Positions 9,219-17,480 are shown, counted from the stretch's first letter. The stretch: 64,000 nt of DNA from an uncultured Pseudoalteromonas sp. (GCA_947493455.1 CANLRB010000001.1:496001-560000), one strand, 5' to 3'. A program made the numbers and translations. Notes: generated from the sequence alone by a model not told the origin.

Positions 9219-9827
9219 TTAGCCGTTAATCTCGAATGAGATTTTATTTTGTACACCTGCTACTGGCACTGCTTCGCCATTAACAATACGCGGTTTGTAT
9301 TTGAACTTTAACGCCGCTTCAAGTGCTGCTCTGTCAAATACTGACTCCGGTTCTGCCTGAACCACTACAGGGTTTGTCACTGTTCCTTGTTTTGTTACAG
9401 TAAATTCCACGATTACATACCCTTCGATGCCGCGGCTCAAAGCACGTCTTGGATACACAGGATTTACTTTTACAATAGGAAGATATTCGCCATCGCCCGA
9501 ATCAAGCGCCAGGCCATTTGAGAGCGATACATCGCTATCAATATTAGCGCCAAAATCCATCATCCCAGCGACTGCGCTTGTATCTGACGCGCTTGATTGC
9601 TGCGGAGCCATCGGTGGCGGTGGCTCTTTTGGCTTGGGTGGCTTTTGCGGTTTACGTTCTTTTTGCTGTACTTGCTCATCTTGTTTTACACGAACAAAAT
9701 CAAGTACGTTCCCCTTAACGGGTTCACTTTGTGTACCTGATTGCGAATTTATTAACGCTTGCATCGCATAGAACAAAGACAAAGTAACTACAATCGCAAT
9801 AAGTACTGAAAGTATGTATCGCATCAT
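9219..9827 (-). CDS. tonB2: TonB2-type energy transducer
   Basis: TonB carries proton-motive energy from ExbB/ExbD to outer-membrane receptors. The 202-residue protein has one N-terminal membrane anchor (about 4-25) and a Pro/Lys-rich periplasmic spacer (about 55-75, KPQKPPKPKEPPPP). The C-terminal TonB domain contains YPRRALSRGIEGYVIVEFTV and FKYKPRIVNGEAV. It is shorter than classical TonB1 and of the TonB2 size class. It lies 5 bases after exbD, and the gene order TtpC-ExbB-ExbD-TonB-TPR matches the Vibrio TonB2 system. Confidence 0.93.
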   Translation of the reverse strand: MMRYILSVLIAIVVTLSLFYAMQALINSQSGTQSEPVKGNVLDFVRVKQDEQVQQKERKPQKPPKPKEPPPPMAPQQSSASDTSAVAGMMDFGANIDSDVSLSNGLALDSGDGEYLPIVKVNPVYPRRALSRGIEGYVIVEFTVTKQGTVTNPVVVQAEPESVFDRAALEAALKFKYKPRIVNGEAVPVAGVQNKISFEING

Positions 9828-9832
9828 CTTAG

Positions 9833-10243
9833 TTACGCCTCTTGCGCCGCTATCGATACATCAAATACGCCAGCTGCACGCGCTGCATCCATCACTTTAA
9901 TTAGCGTATCCGTAGTCGCTTCTTTATCTGCTTGAATTACAACAGTCCCTTGCGGGTTTTCTGCATGTAAACGTTCGATATTGGCTTGTACAGCACGAAC
10001 ATCAATTTGGCGTTTATTAATCCAAATTTGTCCCTCATTAGAAATCGCTACTAGAATATTGGCACGTTGCTTTTTAACTGCTGTTGCCGCTTCTGGGCGG
10101 TTTACATCAATACCTGCTTCTTTTACAAATGATGCAGTCACAATAAAGAAAATTAGCATGATAAATACAACGTCTAGCATTGGCGTCATGTTTATTTCTT
10201 CTGTTTCTTCTTCTTGAAAAATTGCTGATAAAGGCGCTCTCAT
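9833..10243 (-). CDS. exbD2: ExbD-type biopolymer transport protein
   Basis: A 136-residue inner-membrane protein with a short cytoplasmic N-terminus, a single membrane helix starting at NMTPMLDVVFIMLIFFIV, and a periplasmic domain. The conserved, proton-carrying Asp of the family is present in the helix (MLDVVF). ExbD works with ExbB as the motor that energises TonB. It starts 23 bases after exbB and ends 5 bases before tonB. Confidence 0.94.
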   Translation of the reverse strand: MRAPLSAIFQEEETEEINMTPMLDVVFIMLIFFIVTASFVKEAGIDVNRPEAATAVKKQRANILVAISNEGQIWINKRQIDVRAVQANIERLHAENPQGTVVIQADKEATTDTLIKVMDAARAAGVFDVSIAAQEA

Positions 10244-10266
10244 AGTCCTTCTCCTAAAATTTGTTT

Positions 10267-10794
10267 TTAATGATCTAACACTAATTTGTCATCGAGAAAT
10301 TCAACTTCTCTTTTTGCTTTACGCTGTAAATAGGTCACGGCAAACACACCCGACAACGCACCAACCATTCCGGCCATTGTTGGAATAGTTGCCTTTGATA
10401 CACCTGATGCCATTGAGCGCGCACTGCCAGTGCCTGTAATTGCCATCACATCGAATACTTCAATCATTCCAGTCACAGTACCTAGCAACCCAAGTAGCGG
10501 GCACAGTGCAACCATCACATTAATAATTGATAAGTTTTGATTTAGCGCGAGCTTAACCCTTGAAACATGTGCTTGCTTTATTTGCTCAGAACACCAACTA
10601 TGGCGTTCTGAGCGTGCGAACCAGTTTGTCGAAACATCATTCTTAATATGCTTATATCGTCCAAGCAAAAACATAAAACGTTCGAGTATTAGCAACCACA
10701 TCACACAAATAACGATGCCTATTGCAAATAAAACTTGTCCGCCCGTATCAAGGAAATCGCGTATTGCATTGAGCGCATCAATCAATACGACCAT
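10267..10794 (-). CDS. exbB2: ExbB-type proton channel protein
   Basis: A 175-residue MotA/TolQ/ExbB-family inner-membrane protein with three predicted helices. The first is near residues 20-43. The second and third lie in the signature region CPLLGLLGTVTGMIEVFDV and TIPTMAGMVGALSGVFAVTYL. It builds the ion channel with ExbD. It follows the larger ExbB-like TtpC gene after 2 bases, so two ExbB-family proteins come from the same transcript, as in Vibrio TonB2 clusters. Confidence 0.93.
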   Translation of the reverse strand: MVVLIDALNAIRDFLDTGGQVLFAIGIVICVMWLLILERFMFLLGRYKHIKNDVSTNWFARSERHSWCSEQIKQAHVSRVKLALNQNLSIINVMVALCPLLGLLGTVTGMIEVFDVMAITGTGSARSMASGVSKATIPTMAGMVGALSGVFAVTYLQRKAKREVEFLDDKLVLDH

Positions 10795-10796
10795 GA

Positions 10797-12158
10797 TTAA
10801 GCTCCTTTCTCACTACGCTCGGCGATAATTCCGGCGCTTTGTTCTTGTAGAATCACAAGTATATTTTTCGATCTTGTATTCAATAGGGTGTATAAGAACA
10901 CGGTTGGGATCGCAACGACTAAGCCAAGTACTGTTGTTACTAGCGCAGTAGAGATGCCGCCTGCCATTAACTTAGGATCGCCCGTACCAAATAAGGTAAT
11001 CGCTTGGAATGTATTGATCATCCCGGTAACCGTACCAAGTAAACCTAATAGTGGTGCCACAACTGAAATAATCTTTATAAGTGTTAGGTTACGCGTTATT
11101 TTTGGAATTTCTCGTAAAATAGCTTCGGATAGCTTCAACTCCAGTGTGTCGTACGCTACATTTGGGTACTGATCTTTTACCTTCATTACGCGCCCAAGAG
11201 GATTATTGTCATTAGCAACATGTGTTTTTAGCTGACGATTAATTTTAGCGCCAATTAAAAAGAGTGCGATAAAGCGCTCTAACGCAATTAACAATCCAAT
11301 TAGACCAACAGCCAGTATCACGTAACCAACCGGGCCACCTTGGTGAACTTTTTCTTCTGTACTTGGTGCTTGTACTAGTAAGCCAAGAATAGAACCACCT
11401 GTTGGGTCTAACGCAAAATCAACAAAACCAGAATTGGCGTTTTGTAGTGCTTCAGCGCTATCCATGTAACGTTGGACAGGTTGACGCGTGAGTTCTGATA
11501 ACGTATTTGTAACTGGGTTATATTCTAAATATTTACCGTTAGACACGAGGTTAAATGCACCTACTCGCAACACTTCCTGTTGTGTTTTTTCGCCACCAGC
11601 AACAATCACATCACGAGTAAAACGCGATACTTTACCTTGTTCGGTCATTTCACGTTGCAGTTCGAACCACACTTTTTCAATGTCTTCAATTGAGGCCATT
11701 TTTGAGCTTGAGCCCATTTGCTCACTCAGATTCAATAAAAAATCACCGCGATTTTCGATTTGAGCCGACACAACCGATGTCTGAAATTTACTCTGTGTAT
11801 CGCCAGATACTTGCTGCAAGACACCAAATAACTCTTTTAGTGAGCCCATTCGCTTATTAAGCGTATCTTCTAACTGAGCTAGCTTGGTTTCGTTGCCTTC
11901 AAATTGCGTTTCTAGTCTTGAAGAATCTACAATTAAACCGTCACGTTGCGACTTAACCTGATTAAGCATATTAACTTGGTTATTATTAGCAGCTTTAAAC
12001 GCGTTTTCACGTTTTGCGTTTTCTTCACTTTGCGAAAATTGACCATTTTTAAGTGTTTCAAGCAACGCATCAACATCAGTTGGCGCAGCAACTACTGTGT
12101 TTAGCATGCTTACCGATGCAACAAATGATAAAGAAATTAATTTTAATTTTGATAACAT
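10797..12158 (-). CDS. ttpC: TtpC-type ExbB-like protein with periplasmic N-terminal domain
   Basis: A 453-residue fusion-like protein. A signal sequence (1-25) precedes a periplasmic coiled coil (about 40-180) and a small domain with EVLRVGAFNLVSNGKYLEY (195-213). Then come a membrane helix (about 276-301) and a MotA/TolQ/ExbB domain with SVVAPLLGLLGTVTGMI and a final pair of helices. In Vibrio, TtpC is required for TonB2-dependent iron uptake along with ExbB2/ExbD2/TonB2. Its periplasmic module resembles the DUF3450 protein encoded immediately upstream. It is 11 bases after that gene and 2 bases before exbB. Confidence 0.9.
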   Translation of the reverse strand: MLSKLKLISLSFVASVSMLNTVVAAPTDVDALLETLKNGQFSQSEENAKRENAFKAANNNQVNMLNQVKSQRDGLIVDSSRLETQFEGNETKLAQLEDTLNKRMGSLKELFGVLQQVSGDTQSKFQTSVVSAQIENRGDFLLNLSEQMGSSSKMASIEDIEKVWFELQREMTEQGKVSRFTRDVIVAGGEKTQQEVLRVGAFNLVSNGKYLEYNPVTNTLSELTRQPVQRYMDSAEALQNANSGFVDFALDPTGGSILGLLVQAPSTEEKVHQGGPVGYVILAVGLIGLLIALERFIALFLIGAKINRQLKTHVANDNNPLGRVMKVKDQYPNVAYDTLELKLSEAILREIPKITRNLTLIKIISVVAPLLGLLGTVTGMINTFQAITLFGTGDPKLMAGGISTALVTTVLGLVVAIPTVFLYTLLNTRSKNILVILQEQSAGIIAERSEKGA

Positions 12159-12169
12159 AATGATTTTCC

Positions 12170-12928
12170 TTATTCCGCTGCTTGTACAGGCAAGGTCAGC
12201 ATATCAGGCGCTAACTGTTTTTTTGCAATGCGCAGCGCTTTATTAATTTGGTTTGTTGCGCTACTCGGTAAAGAACTGAATTCGTTACTCTTCTTATCCC
12301 AAATACCGGCATATTGGTTGTCTTTGGTAATGTAAATTAGGTCTAAGCGACCAATACGCAAAAACTCAACTTCACGCTCTACACCGTCGACTTGCAAAAG
12401 GCCTGTATAGGCTTCGATTGTTCTGCCGTAATCGACTTCAACTTGATATGCTTCAAATACACGTCTGAATTTTTCACTCGATTCGATGTCAGCACGATCC
12501 ATCATGCTTTTAAGCTCACTAATGCGTTTGCTACGCTCTGTCGGTAAGAATGGAATATCTAATGCAACAAACTGCTCTAATGACGTGATCATTTTTAACA
12601 TTAACGGCGTTATCTGACGCTCAATGACTGATACACTATCCATCGCCTCATTGAGATTGGCCATTTCAGTAATTTGGTTTTTAATTTGCGCCGATAGTTG
12701 CGTGTTATAGACCGTCAAACCGTCTATCTCTTTATTGAGCGACTTAAATTGCTGCAGACGACCTTGCATCGTGTCGGCAATTTTGTCGATTTTATTTTGT
12801 GATTGAATCGCCGACTCGTTAATTTTCGAGGCACTCGATTTGATAGTATTGAGGTCGTTAGCTTGAGACGCGAACGAACCAGTGACAGCCAACATTACAA
12901 GCGTTGCTGCAGTGATACGGTATTTCAT
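12170..12928 (-). CDS. DUF3450 periplasmic coiled-coil protein, first gene of TonB2 operon
   Basis: A 252-residue exported protein with a signal peptide (about 1-23, cleaved after SFASQA) and a long coiled coil (about 25-105). A helical middle and a terminal domain with EFLRIGRLDLIYITKDNQYAG (188-208) follow, as in DUF3450. DUF3450 genes precede ttpC in the Vibrio tonB2 cluster, which supports the assignment. The protein probably sits in the periplasm and may contact the homologous periplasmic domain of TtpC. Biochemical function is not established. The promoter region upstream holds a strong Pho-box-like element. Confidence 0.88.
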   Translation of the reverse strand: MKYRITAATLVMLAVTGSFASQANDLNTIKSSASKINESAIQSQNKIDKIADTMQGRLQQFKSLNKEIDGLTVYNTQLSAQIKNQITEMANLNEAMDSVSVIERQITPLMLKMITSLEQFVALDIPFLPTERSKRISELKSMMDRADIESSEKFRRVFEAYQVEVDYGRTIEAYTGLLQVDGVEREVEFLRIGRLDLIYITKDNQYAGIWDKKSNEFSSLPSSATNQINKALRIAKKQLAPDMLTLPVQAAE

Positions 12929-12996
12929 GTTTAACCCTTAAAACAAACTAATGCGTGCAGTTTAAGGTTTATTCATGACACTCTTGTTTCGTTGTT

Positions 12997-13014
12997 ATGT
13001 CAAATAGATTACAT
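12997..13014 (-). promoter_or_regulatory. Shared promoter element before the TonB2 operon
   Basis: The minus-strand sequence ATGTAATCTATTTGACAT carries a TTGACA -35-like box and is nearly identical to the element before the lipoprotein-receptor operon (16 of 18 over the core starting one base upstream). It lies about 70-85 bases before the DUF3450 start codon. Confidence 0.5.
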
Positions 13015-13027
13015 TTAAAAACAGAAC

Positions 13028-13045
13028 GTTACACTTTTATGACAG
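13028..13045 (-). promoter_or_regulatory. Pho-box-like operator before the TonB2 operon
   Basis: The minus strand reads CTGTCATAAAAGTGTAAC. Against the E. coli-type Pho box CTGTCATAAATCTGTCAC (from memory) this is 15 of 18, with both 7-base half-sites and the 4-base AT spacer in register. It lies 14 bases upstream of the shared -35-like element, so PhoB bound here could activate the operon under phosphate limitation. This is inference from sequence only. Confidence 0.5.
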
Positions 13046-13136
13046 ATTAAGACATGAAAACGTTAACGAGTAATAACGCCAATGAGAAAAAGCAAGGCGA
13101 CATAACGAGCCGCCCTTAACTTTAAAGTTGGTAGTA

Positions 13137-13631
13137 CTACTTTATACGTGTGCGATTATTTACATCGCGGTTTTTTAGAAGAAACTCCCTCGAAAAGTCA
13201 GTTTTATCTGACTTCGATAAACGATCGTAAAGAACAACATTCGCTGTCGCTGCTAAATTCATACACCCATTTGTTGGGATGTACACCACATCATCACAGT
13301 GTTTTAATGTGTCTTTTCTTAGGCTCCCGTCTTCAGGGCCGAATACATATAACGTATTTTCATGATGTTGATAATGAGGCAATGCCGTAGCGCCGTCAAT
13401 GAGTTCGACACCGACAACTCGTATGCCCTCTTTTTTTAACTCAGAAATAGTGTCAACCGCTTCTAGCGGAATTGAGTTACTTATTTGCTTTGTATCTGTA
13501 ACAAAATTTCGCGCATGACCGTATCTTTGTCCGGTATAATAAACCGCATTGACACCATAACATCCCGCGGCACGCATCACCGCGCCCACATTAGTTGGGC
13601 TTTTAGGGTTAATGAGTAAAATTGATATCAT
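13137..13631 (-). CDS. SPOUT/TrmH-family RNA 2'-O-methyltransferase
   Basis: A 164-residue minimal SpoU/TrmH (SPOUT) domain without the usual substrate-binding N-terminal extension. Motif 1 is seen in NPKSPTNVGAVMRAAGCYGV, motif 2 in LYVFGPEDGSL and motif 3 in IPTNGCMNLAATANVVLYD, where Asn and Met-Asn-Leu contact the knotted SAM site. The family methylates ribose 2'-OH in tRNA or rRNA; the target cannot be read from sequence. It starts 2 bases after ycgN, so it is the last gene of the ycgL-mltB-ycgN group. It is distinct in motif spacing from TrmL and TrmJ. Confidence 0.85.
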   Translation of the reverse strand: MISILLINPKSPTNVGAVMRAAGCYGVNAVYYTGQRYGHARNFVTDTKQISNSIPLEAVDTISELKKEGIRVVGVELIDGATALPHYQHHENTLYVFGPEDGSLRKDTLKHCDDVVYIPTNGCMNLAATANVVLYDRLSKSDKTDFSREFLLKNRDVNNRTRIK

Positions 13632-13633
13632 GA

Positions 13634-14134
13634 TTAATCACGATCCTTTTCAGGCCAATCTACTTGGTACATTTCAAACTCTTCTAAATCAACTTCGTTA
13701 TCCTTAACAACGCGGCCGACAATACTTATCCCTTTATCGTGCATCACTGATTTTGAGCCGCTATTAAGCAACGGGTGCCAACTTGCAAGCCCACGACCTT
13801 CGTGAAGTCGACGATAACTGCAACTATTAGGCATAAAAAAGATCGAGTCTAAATTTTCTTTCGTTAATTTAACGCAACTCGGTACTAATGAAGATCGGTT
13901 TTCATATTCTGTACATGCACATGTTTGTGTATCGATATATTGGCAAATGATATTGGTGTAAACCAATGTCTCGCCTGGGCGCAGTATATCCGTGCTTTCA
14001 AATTCATCATCACTGTGTTCACTGTCTATAAAACTATGTAAACAACATTTACCACAACCATCACAAATGGCTTCCCATTCTTGTTGGTTCATTTGACCTA
14101 ATGATTTAGTCAACCAAAATTTATCTTCAAACAT
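13634..14134 (-). CDS. ycgN: YcgN/UPF0260 cysteine-cluster protein
   Basis: A 166-residue protein of the YkgJ-like putative Zn/Fe-cluster family. It has the characteristic ICDGCGKCCLH near residue 23, followed by further Cys in ICQYIDTQTCACTEY and PSCVKLT, and the family signature SCSYRRLHEGRGLASWHPLL. Alignment from memory to E. coli YcgN (FWQSKTLDEM...) supports this start. It contains an insertion (about SEHSDDEFESTDILRPGE) not in my memory of E. coli YcgN. Function is unknown. In E. coli ycgN and ycgL also lie near minCDE. The ribosome site AGGGG lies inside a strong hairpin (see 14139-14160). Confidence 0.92.
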   Translation of the reverse strand: MFEDKFWLTKSLGQMNQQEWEAICDGCGKCCLHSFIDSEHSDDEFESTDILRPGETLVYTNIICQYIDTQTCACTEYENRSSLVPSCVKLTKENLDSIFFMPNSCSYRRLHEGRGLASWHPLLNSGSKSVMHDKGISIVGRVVKDNEVDLEEFEMYQVDWPEKDRD

Positions 14135-14138
14135 TAAA

Positions 14139-14160
14139 GCGCCCCTACTATGAGGGGCGC
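14139..14160 (-). promoter_or_regulatory. Stem-loop covering the ycgN ribosome-binding site
   Basis: A perfect 8-bp stem GCGCCCCT / AGGGGCGC with a 6-base loop ends five bases before the ycgN ATG. The AGGGG Shine-Dalgarno is in its 3' arm, so folding would block initiation. It may also act as a weak terminator after mltB, since only a short T-run (TTTAATG) follows. Confidence 0.55.
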
Positions 14161-14210
14161 ATTTTAACGTAATGAACTGCTATTACCAACTGTATCGTGG
14201 TGTTTACCGC

Positions 14211-15227
14211 TTACATTATTTTTGGATAGCCAATTCGATCGGACAAATACCCAACCGATGTTGCAAAATAATAAGAGCGGTTCCAGTGCATCAGTGCTTT
14301 ATAATTGTCGTAGGCTAAATACATACGTCCATTAATGTCGTCTGGCATAACGAGCGCCGCACTCACCTTAACGGCGGGTAAATTACTGCCATCGGCTTTT
14401 CTTAAACCTAGCTTTTGCCAATCTTCTAATGAACGTTCAGACTGTTTCCAGTTATTAAGCCATTCTTTACGTGTTTTAGTGCCGCGCTGTAGCACGTATG
14501 CGGTATCGAATTGCTCCGGTAATTTAATTTGTCGACCCCAGGTTAAATTATCGTCCCAACCTGCTTTTTTCAAATAATTGGCAATTGACGCAAACGCATC
14601 GTGTTTATTTTTCCAAATGTCCTTTTTACCATCACCGTCATAGTCTACGGCATAAGATAAAAATGACGTCGGCATAAATTGGGTTTGTCCCATTGCGCCA
14701 GCCCAAGACCCTTTGAAATCTGATATATCAATATGACCTTGTTGTAAAATATCAAGTGCAGCCCATAATTGGCGTTTATACATGGCTTCACGACGACCAT
14801 CAAATGCTAAGGTAACGACTGATGAAATAACTGGGTGCGAACCTTGAATTTTACCGAAATTACTCTCTAACCCCCAAAGAGCAACGATAAAACGTGCTTG
14901 TACACCATATTGAGCGGCGATATTTTCAAGCACTTCCTTGTTTTCTTTGTACAGCTTACGAGCGCGGTCAACTTTCCATTTTGGTACCCGCTTAGGTAAA
15001 TAGGTCTCTAATGTTTCCTTGACTTCAGGTTGGTTTTTATCAGCTGAGACCACCTTTTTTTTAAATTTTACCGATGAAAATGCGCTATTTATTAATGGTT
15101 CACTATACCCTTTTTCACGCGCTTCAACTTTTAATTTTTCTACGTATGCATTGAATTGGTCTTCAGTTTGAGCTGTCGCAGGAAATGCCAATAGGCTTGA
15201 AACAACAAATACTAATCTTTTAAGCAA
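14211..15227 (-). CDS. Lytic murein transglycosylase, MltB family
   Basis: A 338-residue periplasmic enzyme that cleaves peptidoglycan glycan strands to 1,6-anhydro-muramyl ends. A signal peptide (about 1-19, ending FPATAQT) precedes the SLT/MltB domain. The catalytic Glu lies in IVALWGLESNFGKIQGSHPV, followed by the substrate-binding GAMGQTQFMPTSFLSYAVDYDGDGKKDIW. There is no lipobox, so it is a soluble MltB-like form rather than lipidated MltB. It begins 2 bases after ycgL. No peptidoglycan-binding domain is evident at the C-terminus. Confidence 0.93.
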   Translation of the reverse strand: MLKRLVFVVSSLLAFPATAQTEDQFNAYVEKLKVEAREKGYSEPLINSAFSSVKFKKKVVSADKNQPEVKETLETYLPKRVPKWKVDRARKLYKENKEVLENIAAQYGVQARFIVALWGLESNFGKIQGSHPVISSVVTLAFDGRREAMYKRQLWAALDILQQGHIDISDFKGSWAGAMGQTQFMPTSFLSYAVDYDGDGKKDIWKNKHDAFASIANYLKKAGWDDNLTWGRQIKLPEQFDTAYVLQRGTKTRKEWLNNWKQSERSLEDWQKLGLRKADGSNLPAVKVSAALVMPDDINGRMYLAYDNYKALMHWNRSYYFATSVGYLSDRIGYPKIM

Positions 15228-15229
15228 GA

Positions 15230-15505
15230 TTATTCTCCCTTATTACGTTTTTTAAACTCATCTAACAAACTTTCGGTTTTAGGCGGCAGTTGTAAATAAA
15301 ATCCTTTATCGCCTAATTCGTGACGAACTTTGTCTATATCAGCGAGTGCCAACTTATCTTTATTAGCTAAATTAAACATCATGACATAAACAGGTTGACC
15401 AAATGTAGCGAGTAAAGGTTCCGGAACCTTTGAAAAATCATCTCGTTTTTCAATATATAAATATGTGTCTGCTTTATTTTTACTTTTATATACTGCTGTA
15501 AGCAT
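15230..15505 (-). CDS. ycgL: YcgL family protein (DUF709)
   Basis: A 91-residue protein. The start at 15505 (MLTAVYKSKNK) is chosen over an in-frame ATG at 15544 because an AAGG ribosome site precedes it and family members begin at this point. The conserved core is DTYLYIEKRDDFSKVPEPLL, then ADIDKVRHELGDKGFYLQLPPK. YcgL genes sit next to min genes in many gammaproteobacteria; here it is divergent from minC and followed after 2 bases by the mltB-like gene. Function is unknown. Confidence 0.9.
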   Translation of the reverse strand: MLTAVYKSKNKADTYLYIEKRDDFSKVPEPLLATFGQPVYVMMFNLANKDKLALADIDKVRHELGDKGFYLQLPPKTESLLDEFKKRNKGE

Positions 15506-15580
15506 TGTCGCGCCTTTTATATCTTGCGTATCGTAGCGCCACACTATAACATGACAAATATAAAAAGTTAGACAAAAAAG

Positions 15581-15614
15581 GTGTTAGGTGTACTCGATAC
15601 GAGAGGCCTAACAC
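15581..15614. promoter_or_regulatory. Nested inverted repeat in the ycgL-minC divergent region
   Basis: Outer arms GTGTTAGG and CCTAACAC are perfect complements and enclose a second dyad CTCG-ATA-CGAG. It ends 25 bases before the minC start codon. It could be an operator in the divergent promoter region or a hairpin in the minC leader. No T-run follows, so it is not a typical terminator. Confidence 0.5.
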
Positions 15615-15639
15615 ACTAAATAATAATATTTGAGCAGCT

Positions 15640-16344
15640 ATGTCGGAACAAATTTTTGAGTTGAAAGGAAATCTTTTTACATTGTCAGTGTTACATCTAT
15701 TTAAAAACGATTTAGATACACTCTTGACTCAATTAAATGAAAAAATATCTCAGGTACCAAAGTTTTTTAATGGTGCCCCTATCGTTATCAATTTAAGTTC
15801 TGTACAAAACGAACAAATAGATTTAAAACAGCTCACTGAACAAATGATTGAACTTGGTTTAAACCCAGTTGGCATTTGTAACGGCGGCGAACGTCAAATT
15901 GAATTGGCAAAGCAAATTAAGCTATCAATTCTAACCTATACACAAGATTCAAAACCAACACCAAAGCAATCGGTCGCAAACACCTCAATCGTAGAAAAAG
16001 AAATCTTTGTGCCGGCGCAAGTCATTACAGGTAATGTACGCGGTGGACAGCAAGTCTATGCGAAAAATAGAGACCTCATAATTACTGGCTCAGTAAGCCC
16101 GGGTGCAGAAGTCATTACCGATGGTAATTTGCATATCTACGGAACGCTTAGAGGACGAGCAATTGCCGGCGCATCAGGCATGCCCGATGCAATGATTTTT
16201 TGCCAAAAATTAGAAGCAGAATTAGTATCAATAAATGGAAACTATTGGCTTAGCGACAAATTACAAGGTGACTGTTGGTCAAATAGTGCTGTAATATCAC
16301 TTAATAACGAATCCCTTAAAATAACATCTTTGGTTAAAGGATAA
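15640..16344 (+). CDS. minC: Septum-site inhibitor MinC
   Basis: MinC blocks FtsZ polymerisation away from midcell. The 234-residue protein has the usual two domains. The N-terminal FtsZ-inhibiting domain is about residues 1-110. The C-terminal beta-helical MinD-binding dimer domain is about 128-234, with GNVRGGQQVYAKNRDLIITG, GAEVITDGNLHIYGTLRGRA and AGASG. It is followed after 5 bases by minD and then minE, as expected for an operon. Confidence 0.96.
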   Translation: MSEQIFELKGNLFTLSVLHLFKNDLDTLLTQLNEKISQVPKFFNGAPIVINLSSVQNEQIDLKQLTEQMIELGLNPVGICNGGERQIELAKQIKLSILTYTQDSKPTPKQSVANTSIVEKEIFVPAQVITGNVRGGQQVYAKNRDLIITGSVSPGAEVITDGNLHIYGTLRGRAIAGASGMPDAMIFCQKLEAELVSINGNYWLSDKLQGDCWSNSAVISLNNESLKITSLVKG

Positions 16345-16349
16345 TACTC

Positions 16350-17159
16350 ATGGCAAAAGTTATCGTTGTCACATCAGGAAAAGGTGGCGTTGGCAAAACA
16401 ACGTCAAGTGCAGCCATCGGAACCGGTCTCGCCCTAAAAGGTTATAAAACAGTTATTATTGATTTTGATATCGGATTACGAAACCTCGATCTCATCATGG
16501 GTTGCGAGCGCCGAGTGGTTTATGACTTTGTCAATGTAATCAACCAAGAAGCTAACTTGAATCAGGCGCTTATTAAAGATAAACGCGTTGATAAGCTCTT
16601 CATATTACCAGCGTCACAGACCCGAGACAAAGATGCACTCACCAAAGAGGGTGTAGAAACCGTTCTAAATGAGCTTAAAAAAGACTTTGACTTTATCGTT
16701 TGTGATTCACCGGCGGGCATTGAAGCGGGTGCAATGATGGCACTATACTTCGCCGATGAAGCAATTGTTACCACTAATCCAGAGGTGTCGTCAGTACGCG
16801 ATTCAGATCGTATTCTCGGTATTCTACAGAGTAAATCTAAACGCGCAGTCGAAGGACTCGAAAACGTTAAAGAGCATTTATTATTGACCCGTTATAACCC
16901 TGAACGTGTTGAAAAAGGTGAAATGCTTTCTGTTGATGACGTACAGGATATTCTTGCAATTGACTTACTCGGTGTTATTCCTGAGTCACAAGCAGTGCTC
17001 AACGCGTCAAATTCGGGTCAACCTGTTATTCTTGATGCTGATTCCGATGCAGGGCAAGCCTATACGGATACGATAGCGCGCTTACTAGGTGAAGAAGTTG
17101 ATTTTAGATTCTTAGCAGCAGAGAAAAAAGGTATTCTTAAAAGGATATTTGGAGGTTAA
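16350..17159 (+). CDS. minD: Septum-site ATPase MinD
   Basis: A membrane-associated ParA-type ATPase that recruits MinC and oscillates with MinE. At 269 residues it is full length. It has the deviant Walker [15 protein letters not shown] (about 9-22) and the switch region [23 protein letters not shown]. Walker B is [12 protein letters not shown]. The C-terminal amphipathic membrane-targeting helix is [11 protein letters not shown]. It lies between minC and minE with 5- and 2-base gaps. Confidence 0.98.
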   Translation: MAKVIVVTSGKGGVGKTTSSAAIGTGLALKGYKTVIIDFDIGLRNLDLIMGCERRVVYDFVNVINQEANLNQALIKDKRVDKLFILPASQTRDKDALTKEGVETVLNELKKDFDFIVCDSPAGIEAGAMMALYFADEAIVTTNPEVSSVRDSDRILGILQSKSKRAVEGLENVKEHLLLTRYNPERVEKGEMLSVDDVQDILAIDLLGVIPESQAVLNASNSGQPVILDADSDAGQAYTDTIARLLGEEVDFRFLAAEKKGILKRIFGG

Positions 17160-17161
17160 CG

Positions 17162-17422
17162 ATGGCGCTATTAGATTACTTTCGTTCGCAAAAAAAACCG
17201 AGTGCCAGCCTTGCTAAAGAGCGTTTGCAAATCATTGTAGCGCACGAACGTTCGCAGCGCGGTACGCCTGATTACTTGCCACAGCTTAAACAAGATATTC
17301 TTGAAGTGATTAGAAAGTACGTTAAAATCGAGCAAGATCAAGTTCAAGTCCAACTTGAACAAAATGAAGACGATTTAGCGGTACTCGAACTGAATGTTAC
17401 GTTACCAGACGAAGTTAAGTAG
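17162..17422 (+). CDS. minE: Topological specificity factor MinE
   Basis: An 86-residue MinE that stimulates MinD ATP hydrolysis and restricts MinCD to the poles. The N-terminal membrane-targeting and anti-MinCD segment is [30 protein letters not shown]. The C-terminal dimerisation domain contains [18 protein letters not shown] and a beta strand rich in Val/Leu. It is the last gene of the min operon, followed by a terminator. Confidence 0.97.
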   Translation: MALLDYFRSQKKPSASLAKERLQIIVAHERSQRGTPDYLPQLKQDILEVIRKYVKIEQDQVQVQLEQNEDDLAVLELNVTLPDEVK

Positions 17423-17429
17423 AAAATAG

Positions 17430-17463
17430 ATACTAGGTTGATGGCAACCTAGTGTCTTTTTTT
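17430..17463 (+). terminator. minCDE terminator
   Basis: A perfect 9-bp stem ACTAGGTTG / CAACCTAGT with a 4-base loop is followed within four bases by a seven-T run. It lies directly after minE, before the convergent NYN gene. Confidence 0.85.
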
Positions 17464-17480
17464 AAACAACTTAATGTTTG

